Below, in pieces: positions 51,112-58,896 of a DNA stretch of 64,000 nt. This DNA comes from Yonghaparkia sp. Root332 (GTDB taxonomy: Bacteria > Actinomycetota > Actinomycetes > Actinomycetales > Microbacteriaceae). Each line of letters begins with the position of its first letter. The first letter of the stretch is position 1. Both the position numbers and the translations under genes were made by a program. The stretch is from positions 434,001 through 498,000 of the forward strand of contig NZ_LMCX01000002.1 of NCBI RefSeq assembly GCF_001425665.1, in the 5' to 3' direction. Under the pieces are notes generated by a model, which worked only from the letters and a program-made list of their open reading frames with translations, ran no database searches and was not told the DNA's origin.

Positions 51112-54100
51112 GCTCTGAGCTCATCGCCGTCGCAATCCGCGCGGCCATAGAGGGAATGTCGTCGATCGGACCTCGCAATCTCGTAGATGAAGTGAACCGC
51201 AACCTGGAAGACCACGACATTTCAGTTGATGAGGCTGTTGTGGTGCCGGCGGTCACCCAGGTTGGTCAGGCCGCGCAAACTGCGTTCTGGATCGCACTCA
51301 CGGCTTGGGATCAGGAGCTGGACGCCAAGTGGACTGCGGGGACTCTCCAGGGATCGCTCGAGAGGCGTGCGCGAGTCCACGAACGGCTTGGACTCTCTGC
51401 TTCCGCCCGTCAGGCTGTCGACGCAGAGTTTCCGGTTGAGAGCTTCAGTGACGGAATCGTCGATGCGAACTGGGAGCCGTGGTACACCACGGCCCGACAG
51501 AGTGCCCATGATTTCTATTGGACGCACTATCGGAACGTACTGATCAAGAACCGCTTCGATAAGACCGCAATCAACGGGCTCGACGTGATGACCGACAAGA
51601 TCATCGGCCGACTCGCAGACCCCACATCTGAGGTTCCTTATCAGAGCAAGGGTTTGGTCGTCGGCTATGTGCAGAGCGGCAAGACGGCGAACTTTAGCGG
51701 AGTAATTGCCAAAGCCATCGACGCTGGCTACCGGTTGATCATTGTTCTTACCGGCACGTATGACAACCTGCGCACGCAGACGCAACGTCGTCTCGACAAG
51801 GAACTCGTGGGTTGGGAGAACATCGTCGGTGGACTACCGCTCGACAACCCAAAGCTCGCCCAACAGATCGACTACATCAGCTCAAACGACAACGAATGGA
51901 AGGAAGGGAAGTTCTCCAAGCTGGGAGTGAACCCAGTGAACGTTCCGGGTGTACCAGCGATCAACCGGCTCACGACATCGCTCACTGACTACAAGTTGCT
52001 CGGTGTCATCAACCGGAATGTACTTGACTTCCAGGTTGAGAAGTCGGTCAAACATAGGCCGCTGTGGGACGAAAGGAACTTGTACGACTCTGCCGTGCGA
52101 CTGGCCGTCGTCAAGAAGAACTCCGCCGTCCTGAAGAAACTCAACGCCGATCTTGAAGCGCTCCACATTGACCTGAGCGAGATACCCGCGCTCATCCTGG
52201 ACGACGAGTCTGACCTCGCCTCTATCAATACGAAACGCCCGGGCAAGCGAACCAAAGACGAGGAGAAACAGGAAGCGGAACGTACCGCCGTCAACGGCGA
52301 GATCGTGCAACTTCTGAAGGCGATGCCGCGGGCTCAATATTTGGGGTACACGGCGACACCTGCGGCCAACGTGTTCGTGAACCCCGACATTGAGGAAGAC
52401 ATTTTTCCGAAGGATTTCGTCTTCTCGCTCGATCCATCCGGTGAGTACATGGGTGGCGCGGCGTTTCATGACCTCGAAGCAGACTCGACGCTTGACAAGG
52501 CGGATCCTGCTGTTTCCAATGAAGCCGCCTATGCGAGAAGCCTTGGCTTAGACCCTCAACGCGATGAGGATCATGAACTCGCTGACGCGTTGGACGCCTG
52601 GGTACTCACCGGAGGAATCAAGCTTTGGCGCCAGGCCACCTCTGATTTCCGCTTCCGTCACCACACGATGCTTGTTCATGAGTCGGTGCGGACGGAAGAA
52701 CACAAGGCGTTGGCTGCTCGCATTGACAAGCTGTGGGGTGAGGCGGGCTACAAGACCGCGGCCGGAAAGCAGCGCATCAAGAAGAAGTGGGAAGAAGACT
52801 TCCTCCCGACCTGGCAGTCGCGACGCCACGGCGACTTCGCGGACTTGCCAATGCCCGAATCCTTTCAGGAGCTCGTTCCGTATCTTGGCGCTGCAGTTGA
52901 TCGCATGGAGCGCAATAGGGAAGCCAACGTTGTCTCACCGGTCGTCATCGTCAACGGGGATAAGGACTCTGACTATGGGAAGTTGAACTTCCAGTCTGAA
53001 GAGACCTGGCGCGTCCTGGTCGGTGGAGCGAAGCTCAGCCGAGGATTCACGATCGAGGATCTGACCATTTCCTACTTCAGGAGGAAGTCGGAGTCGGCAG
53101 ACACACTCATGCAGATGGGTCGATGGTTCGGCTACCGACCTGGTTATCGGGACCTAGTACGCCTCTACATCGACCGATATGTGGTCGATAAGAAGGGCAA
53201 GGTCTTTGACCTGTACAAGGCCTTCGAGGGGAGCCTGGAAGATGAGCTCATTCTTCGCCGTCAGCTCCGACGGTTTGAGGGTGTCGACGAGCACGGAAAG
53301 CCCAAGATCACTCCTCGACAAGTTCCAGCACTGATTTTCCAGGCGGTGCCTTGGCTTCGCCCGGTTGCCGCAAATAAGCGCCACAACGCCGTGCTGAAGG
53401 AAATTGGGGAGGGAGGAGTGCCTATCGAGAAGACCTGGTACCCACCTCGCTCGTCAAAGGCGAATAACCAGCGTCTCTCCATGGTCTCGGCTCTCTTGCA
53501 GGCGCCGGCACATCGGATCAACTTTGTGAGCCCGGAAGGCCTGCCAGTCTGGCCCGCGAACTGCTGGGTCGTCGATGCCGCGAAGACCGTCGAGCTACTA
53601 GAGGGCTTCACCATGCCAGATGGCTATGGCATCGAAGAGCACACGGCCTTCATGAGGCTCCTGATCTCTGAAGAGAGATTGACGGAGTTCGTTGTGATGA
53701 TTCCCGAGACACAGGGTGCTGCGATTAGAACCTTGGGCGATCTGCGCCTACCGATCCGGTCAATCACTCGACGACTTGACCGACCCGCATTCTCCGGAAA
53801 GCTCACGCGAGCCGAGGGTCCGTTCAAGGCGATCGCCGGCCATCCAGAGTTCGGCGACTTGCCTGAGTCGCAGATCCTCCGAGGTGACGGTACTCGTGGC
53901 GTCCTCGCACTGTTCTTCGCCTATGACCCGGAAGATCAATCGAAGGTGTCTTCCGCTAGGGGCATGCCCAAGGGCCCCCAGGAAACGCTGCCGCAAAACC
54001 TATCTCAGGAAGACGTGGCGACGGTCTTCAGCTTCACAGTTCCGTATGCGGCTGCTCCTGAGCCGCGGCTTGTCTGGACCTGGAGGGTGAAGGGGAAAGC

Positions 54101-54134
54101 GGCAACCGTCGAAGCGGATTCGGCGAAGGTCTAG
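51108..54134 (+). CDS. Z1-domain helicase-like protein
   Basis: A 1008-residue protein. The helicase core contains Walker A KGLVVGYVQSGKTANFSGVI (K192), Walker B IPALILDDESDLASINTKRP (D365), motif III LGYTATPAANVFVNPD, and the Z1 signature GGAKLSRGFTIEDLTISYFR followed by TLMQMGRWFGYRPGYRDLVR with the motif VI Arg. Z1 proteins are superfamily 2 ATPases that occur beside MORC-like ATPases and DUF4420 nucleases in restriction-like operons. It is the last gene of the coupled operon, starting at GTG 51108. Its TAG stop is immediately followed by the open remains of a DUF2130 gene, so there is no terminator or intergenic region. Confidence 0.9.
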   Translation: MSSELIAVAIRAAIEGMSSIGPRNLVDEVNRNLEDHDISVDEAVVVPAVTQVGQAAQTAFWIALTAWDQELDAKWTAGTLQGSLERRARVHERLGLSASARQAVDAEFPVESFSDGIVDANWEPWYTTARQSAHDFYWTHYRNVLIKNRFDKTAINGLDVMTDKIIGRLADPTSEVPYQSKGLVVGYVQSGKTANFSGVIAKAIDAGYRLIIVLTGTYDNLRTQTQRRLDKELVGWENIVGGLPLDNPKLAQQIDYISSNDNEWKEGKFSKLGVNPVNVPGVPAINRLTTSLTDYKLLGVINRNVLDFQVEKSVKHRPLWDERNLYDSAVRLAVVKKNSAVLKKLNADLEALHIDLSEIPALILDDESDLASINTKRPGKRTKDEEKQEAERTAVNGEIVQLLKAMPRAQYLGYTATPAANVFVNPDIEEDIFPKDFVFSLDPSGEYMGGAAFHDLEADSTLDKADPAVSNEAAYARSLGLDPQRDEDHELADALDAWVLTGGIKLWRQATSDFRFRHHTMLVHESVRTEEHKALAARIDKLWGEAGYKTAAGKQRIKKKWEEDFLPTWQSRRHGDFADLPMPESFQELVPYLGAAVDRMERNREANVVSPVVIVNGDKDSDYGKLNFQSEETWRVLVGGAKLSRGFTIEDLTISYFRRKSESADTLMQMGRWFGYRPGYRDLVRLYIDRYVVDKKGKVFDLYKAFEGSLEDELILRRQLRRFEGVDEHGKPKITPRQVPALIFQAVPWLRPVAANKRHNAVLKEIGEGGVPIEKTWYPPRSSKANNQRLSMVSALLQAPAHRINFVSPEGLPVWPANCWVVDAAKTVELLEGFTMPDGYGIEEHTAFMRLLISEERLTEFVVMIPETQGAAIRTLGDLRLPIRSITRRLDRPAFSGKLTRAEGPFKAIAGHPEFGDLPESQILRGDGTRGVLALFFAYDPEDQSKVSSARGMPKGPQETLPQNLSQEDVATVFSFTVPYAAAPEPRLVWTWRVKGKAATVEADSAKV

Positions 54135-54491
54135 GCCCGGTTCGTTCAATTCGATCGAGAGATCATCACGGTGCTGCACAACGCCGCCCTCAGCTCGCTG
54201 CACTACAAGCGCGAACTCGAACTGGTGAGAGCGCAAAAGGTCGACATCACCAACTTCGAGAACGACCTCGACGGGTTCAAGTCGGAAATCGGCGAGAGCT
54301 ACGAGTTGGCGTCGCGCCGCTTCGGCGAGGCCATGACCGAGATCGACAAGGCGATCGAGCGGTGGCAGAAAGTTAGGGACGCGCTGCTCGGGTCAGAGCG
54401 CAACCGGCGATTGGAGAACGACAAAGCGCAGGATGTGACCATCAAGAAGTCGACGCGTGGCAACCCAACGATGGCATCCAACGCACGCTGA
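54135..54491 (+). pseudogene. 3' fragment of a DUF2130 family gene
   Basis: An open reading starting directly after the Z1 stop encodes [20 protein letters not shown], then [20 protein letters not shown] and, near the end, [19 protein letters not shown] plus NPTMASNAR. This is the C-terminal part of DUF2130 proteins, which normally are over 400 residues with a long coiled coil before it. Only about 118 codons remain, there is no ribosome-binding site, and the only early start codon is the GTG at 54171. It is best read as a gene cut off by the insertion or rearrangement that placed the defence operon here. A short GGAGCC/GGCTCC hairpin lies at 54513-54526. Confidence 0.7.
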
Positions 54492-54546
54492 GACGTGGTC
54501 ATCCGTGGTGCCGGAGCCGAGGCTCCACGCCGAGCCAAAGGAAGTT

Positions 54547-57500
54547 TCACTCCTCCCCGGAGATCTCCTCTTCCACCACGAACCCTCGGATTCGGTGGAG
54601 GGTCTGAATCGCTTCTTTCACCGTCGACAGAGTGAACTGTGTCGGCAGGTTCCCCCACGGCTGCCCTTCGCCAATCCATGAAATCGTCCAACGGTGAGCG
54701 GAAACGTACGGTCCGTCCCGGAAGTCGCTGAAGGTGACCAGCCAGGGGCGCCGCTGATAGCGAGCAGGGTCCCACTCATCACTCTCGAGCTGTCCGAGTG
54801 CTTCTGCTACCTCGCAGACTCGTTCCCAGGCAGCCTCCGTGCTCTCGTGGTCGAAGTAGGCGAACCCTCGATGCGCCTGGCCGAGGAACGCAAAGCGCCC
54901 AATCGCCAGTCGAAGGTTGACTGAGTAGCTGTTCATGCCATGGCCGCTGTGGGTGACGGCGAACTGATCGCATAACAGGCCCATCAAGTGTGAGAAGCGC
55001 CCAGGGTAATAGTCATGGGCCGGCAGCGGTTCGGGACGCGTCGCCCAGAACCACGAGTCGTAGCGGCGAAGCCCGCGGGTGATGACCACTGGCATAGAGG
55101 GTCTCCGCAAGCCTTCGTATCGAAGTTCGGAAGACATGTCGTGCGCTGCATCCTCGCAAAGCGGCCCACATCCGGCGCCGCGCACGGCGCGCTCTCGTAG
55201 GCGAACAGGCCGATCCTCGTCGACATCCGGCGCATCACGCTCGCGCGCAGTATCGGAGACGATTCGGCAGGTGTGATCGCGCAGAAGGTGAACCGTTAAG
55301 GCATCCGTTGAGCAGGCGGCAACGAGAATGCGTCCCACTGGGTCCCGCATCACGCAGCGGGGGGAGCAGTGCTCATGGTTGCGCAGCTCCTGGTTCTCGC
55401 TCGTGGCCGTCACCAAAGTCCACCAGTCCACCAAGTGCCCGATGTGATCCTGGCGCTCATTCAGGAGTTCTAGCGCGCTGATCGCCCGCGACAGGTGCGG
55501 GAGTCGTGTCAGGGCGGAGTTGAGAAGCCGCAAGGCTTCGGCGATGGTGAGGGGTTTGTCCTCCGCGAGTGCTTCTGGGTCGAATTGCCGACACCCGCCC
55601 CCGTCATCGGCGTCAGGTGGACCGTCGTAGAACTGGCGCTCCAGAACCGCGATGATCTCGTCGGCGGACAGTCCCAAGTCGGTCGCGACCGTAGCGATCG
55701 CATCCCTTGCCTCCTGAGTGAAGAAGTCGCTGTCGTCGACGTCATTGCTGGGGAGCGTAGAGTCGCCCATCGACCTTCCGGAGTCATCTTCCTGCGATGA
55801 CGGAGTAGGGGGCTGTGGCGGCGATGGCTGGATGAGCACATCTGGTGGTTGCAGCACCGTCAAGTGGCGGAGCACTGCTTCTCGAACCGCATTCGAGCCG
55901 CCGAACGCGATCGGCGTCTCCCACTCATGGCCGTAGATCGAGACGAATATTTCGAGCACCTCGCGAGCGACGCGGTGACCCGTCCACGACGACTCGAGCG
56001 TCAGCACCCAATTGGCTCGGCTATCTGCCCCCGCCTGCGTCCACCCCAGAAGGTCGAGCCCTCGTAGTGTCTCGGCGCTCGACCAGTCGGGACCGCGACC
56101 GTGCCCGCCCACTTCGAGGTGGTGTGTGCCGTCGTTCTCGACGAGCCCTTGAACATACGGGGCGGGCCCCGGGTCGAAGCCCGTGTGTCGCGGGTAGGTG
56201 TTCATCTGCCACAACCCGCCACTGCGGGCGCACTCACTTGCGGCCGCGATCGCGTCCGCAAGTGGAAGCCACTCCGGCCCGAGCAAGGGGTTCTCGAGGA
56301 TCGCATTGCGCGCGTGCTCAGGCTCGTCTCGATGCGGCAGTGGTGTGATCTCGTCGACGATCGCGGCCGTCAGGCCGAGAACGCCCGCGAAACGGATGGC
56401 GTCCGATTCGGCGGCGGCTGCGCATCCGAATCCACGATCTCCGAGGTCGTCACGGCCGCTGAGCCGGTAGTGCTTGAGACTCTGGGTCTCCGCTTCTCGC
56501 GCCTCAACCGCGGGCGTCTTTTCGCCGTCCGCACTTATCGAGCCCTGGCGTTCGTTGATCGGTGCGATCCGCGCGGCCCCGACGGGGTCGCGCCGTGTCG
56601 TGCCATCGAGCAAGTCAACAGCCCACGTGCCGTCGCGACCGAGGTGAATGCTCTCGACGTCGGCTCGGCAGACGGAAGACGCGCCGGGTTCGCGGTCGAG
56701 TGCGTCTGCGGCCTTCAGCTCGGTCATGAGCTCGTTCCACGCCCAACCCGGGTACTTCGCGGCGACGTGTTCGGTGTGCAAGCCATTCTTGACCGGGATG
56801 ATGTGCGCGAAAACAAGCAGCTCATTGATCTCGGTTCGCGTGCGGAACAGGTCGAAGTGCGCTTCGCTTGCTCCTCCGCGGGAGTCGCGTCGGACGTTGT
56901 CATCTTCCGTCGCCGACCCCGCGACCGACTCATATCCGAGAACCACCTGGACAAGCTCGTGGCGAAGTTCTGGGTCCGCGTCGTTCTCCCAGGTGCTGTC
57001 TGCGCGCATGGTGCCCAGTGCCGCCAACGTCCCGGCGGCTGCGAGGGCGCTGTTGAATGCCGCTTCGATGACAGCGCCCCGAGCATCCGGCACCTCATGC
57101 CCCACGCGCAACATGCGGCTGCGAACGTAGTTGTCTCGCCACTCGTGAGCGAGTGACTCAAGTGAGGCCGCGATCTGCGGTGGGCAAGCGCGTCGCCAAG
57201 TGTTCGACCGTGGAATGCGCGCCAGCTTCTCGATGATGTCGTTGGGTAGTCGCGCGAGTCGCCCGATCGCACGAGCAGCATCGAGGACGACGGGGTCAGA
57301 CGAAGCCGCCAACGCGGCAGACGTGCGCACGACCGTGCCATCGATTGCCTCGCACAGCGCGGCAGCGCGCAAGGCGAGGGAGAGCTCAATATCCGCACCG
57401 CCGGCAACAGGCTGCTCCACGTTCTCGGAAGTGATGACGAAAGCCCAGCCATCTCCGCCCCCGGCGCCCCAGGTTTTTCCGGAGAGATCGATCTCGCCGC

Positions 57501-58149
57501 GGACAGCGCACTCAACGGCGTCTGCCGCGAAACGGTTCTCGATCACCACGTGAAGTGCTGACCGTTGCTCGCTGCCCTGATTGTGAGCGAACGCGTGCGC
57601 GTATTCTCCTCTCTCCGCCAACTCGCGCAGTTCTTCCCCGAGCGGCCCTCCCGAGTCGATGAAGAACGACGATTCTTGCGCAAAGCCGACGCGGCACGCG
57701 GCGTCGATCACCTGCGCAGCGCTCGTATACCGGGCGTCGAACCACTGCGGCGCCGGAATGTCGCGGTGTGCCACGACGTCACCGCCGAACAGGTCGAGCA
57801 CGACCCGTTCGAGCTCTGGGTCGATTTCCGCATCGCGTGCGACCGGCATGGCGCCGATGCTCCATCCATCGCCCGCGACGATGAACAGAACCTCCGTCCA
57901 GGCCACGAAGCCATCGGCGAAGTGGTCGCCCAGCGGATCGTGACTGTCACCGTCCCACACGCATACAGTCATCTCGTAGGCATCGATCTGATCGCCGGAA
58001 AAGGGCGACGTCGTCATCGAGCGGCCACCGCGACGAATGGGTCCGCAGTCGGGGTCCTCAAATAGCGGCCTGCCGATCTCGTCGACGAGTCCTGCACGGA
58101 CGAGCCGATTCATCAAACTATGGGCTCGCTCAACAAGATCATGAGTCAT
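54547..58149 (-). CDS. giant protein of unknown function (1200 residues)
   Basis: A 1200-residue protein with no recognised domain. The ATG at 58149 has GGAGG 8 nt upstream. It is predicted soluble: no signal peptide or membrane helix. Visible parts are an N-terminal alpha/beta region (YEMTVCVWDGDSHDPLGDHF, GDGWSIGAMPVARDAEIDPE), a helical middle rich in Ala and Leu (residues about 250-400), a Pro/Ser/Gln linker near 790-830 (LIQPSPPQPPTPSSQEDDSG), a Cys/His-rich segment (HEHCSPRCVMRDPVG) that could bind zinc, and a C-terminal domain with FAFLGQAHRGFAYFDHESTE and HRWTISWIGEGQPWGNLPTQ. It stands alone between the defence operon and a small orphan, so a defence role is only suggested by place. 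Confidence 0.75.
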   Translation of the reverse strand: MTHDLVERAHSLMNRLVRAGLVDEIGRPLFEDPDCGPIRRGGRSMTTSPFSGDQIDAYEMTVCVWDGDSHDPLGDHFADGFVAWTEVLFIVAGDGWSIGAMPVARDAEIDPELERVVLDLFGGDVVAHRDIPAPQWFDARYTSAAQVIDAACRVGFAQESSFFIDSGGPLGEELRELAERGEYAHAFAHNQGSEQRSALHVVIENRFAADAVECAVRGEIDLSGKTWGAGGGDGWAFVITSENVEQPVAGGADIELSLALRAAALCEAIDGTVVRTSAALAASSDPVVLDAARAIGRLARLPNDIIEKLARIPRSNTWRRACPPQIAASLESLAHEWRDNYVRSRMLRVGHEVPDARGAVIEAAFNSALAAAGTLAALGTMRADSTWENDADPELRHELVQVVLGYESVAGSATEDDNVRRDSRGGASEAHFDLFRTRTEINELLVFAHIIPVKNGLHTEHVAAKYPGWAWNELMTELKAADALDREPGASSVCRADVESIHLGRDGTWAVDLLDGTTRRDPVGAARIAPINERQGSISADGEKTPAVEAREAETQSLKHYRLSGRDDLGDRGFGCAAAAESDAIRFAGVLGLTAAIVDEITPLPHRDEPEHARNAILENPLLGPEWLPLADAIAAASECARSGGLWQMNTYPRHTGFDPGPAPYVQGLVENDGTHHLEVGGHGRGPDWSSAETLRGLDLLGWTQAGADSRANWVLTLESSWTGHRVAREVLEIFVSIYGHEWETPIAFGGSNAVREAVLRHLTVLQPPDVLIQPSPPQPPTPSSQEDDSGRSMGDSTLPSNDVDDSDFFTQEARDAIATVATDLGLSADEIIAVLERQFYDGPPDADDGGGCRQFDPEALAEDKPLTIAEALRLLNSALTRLPHLSRAISALELLNERQDHIGHLVDWWTLVTATSENQELRNHEHCSPRCVMRDPVGRILVAACSTDALTVHLLRDHTCRIVSDTARERDAPDVDEDRPVRLRERAVRGAGCGPLCEDAAHDMSSELRYEGLRRPSMPVVITRGLRRYDSWFWATRPEPLPAHDYYPGRFSHLMGLLCDQFAVTHSGHGMNSYSVNLRLAIGRFAFLGQAHRGFAYFDHESTEAAWERVCEVAEALGQLESDEWDPARYQRRPWLVTFSDFRDGPYVSAHRWTISWIGEGQPWGNLPTQFTLSTVKEAIQTLHRIRGFVVEEEISGEE

Positions 58150-58308
58150 ACATGCCGCCTCCGTTGCTGAACGAGAGTCATGCCTGAAGGGTATTCACGA
58201 CCTCTGACAACGAGGAAGCGGTTCAGCGGAACTCGTCTTGGGGTCGCATTTGTCGGTGCATACGGGCATGCTGGCGGACACAGTTCGACTGAACGCCGAG
58301 GAGCAGGT

Positions 58309-58734
58309 TTGGATGACGTCAAAGCAGTGGAGTTGCGCACGCGGTTGGCACGTCTTCACGCTGGTCTCCTTGCCTCGATGTACGCAGCAGAGGCGGAAGA
58401 GTACCCCGCGGGTCAGGACTTCTTCGCGCGATGCTTTCGACAGCAGAAGATCCCAGCCAGATGGCCCGCGATAAGAAGAGTCTGTGATGGCTCCTTTAGT
58501 GGCCTCTCCGCTGAAGAAGGCCTATTTACTCACTGGGCTTTGAGAGGTGCCGATTTCACGGAACAACTGGTGTGGCCCCAGGCCGTGATCAAGGCCCTCA
58601 CGCTACGAGCGTCGGGACTCATCGATAGCGATGAACTCGCTCAACTCTGCTCGATCGTCATCCGCAGCTGGGAGGACGAGTACGGACCGCTCGGCTCCAT
58701 TGATGAACCGCGAGCGTTCGCCTGGAGAGAATGA
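58309..58734 (+). CDS. small protein of unknown function
   Basis: A 141-residue protein if it starts at the TTG at 58309, which has GAGG 7 nt before it; an in-frame ATG at 58180 would give 184 residues but lacks a site. The sequence is helical: LRTRLARLHAGLLASMYAAE, FFARCFRQQKIPARWPAIRR and GADFTEQLVWPQAVIKALTL, then LCSIVIRSWEDEYGPLG. No family is recognised. It is divergent from the giant gene, 160 bp apart, and the two could form a pair. The 162 bp after it hold no clear gene. Confidence 0.55.
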   Translation: MDDVKAVELRTRLARLHAGLLASMYAAEAEEYPAGQDFFARCFRQQKIPARWPAIRRVCDGSFSGLSAEEGLFTHWALRGADFTEQLVWPQAVIKALTLRASGLIDSDELAQLCSIVIRSWEDEYGPLGSIDEPRAFAWRE

Positions 58735-58896
58735 GTAGTCCAGGGCTTCGTTCCCCGGTGTTCGCTTGGGAAGCGTCGCTCCCGGAGGGGCCCAGTCTCT
58801 GAATGCCGCTTCCGCGATGGCGCGCGTCGCGAGACGTGACTGACGGTCCAAGCGCGCTGGTTGCTCACGCAGTCGCGTGGGTTGCCGCACCTGAAA

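Noticed and set aside
54547-58149. Antisense frames over the giant gene, such as the plus-strand 351-codon frame from 56101
   Set aside because: The minus-strand frame is open for 1200 codons with a good ribosome-binding site. The plus-strand pieces are fragmented and Arg/Val-rich without motifs.
58735-58896. Possible gene in the gap before the AddA-like stop (minus frames 58603-58890)
   Set aside because: Frames overlap the plus-strand orphan, start without a ribosome-binding site and are Arg-rich; nothing supports coding. The gap may be remnant DNA.
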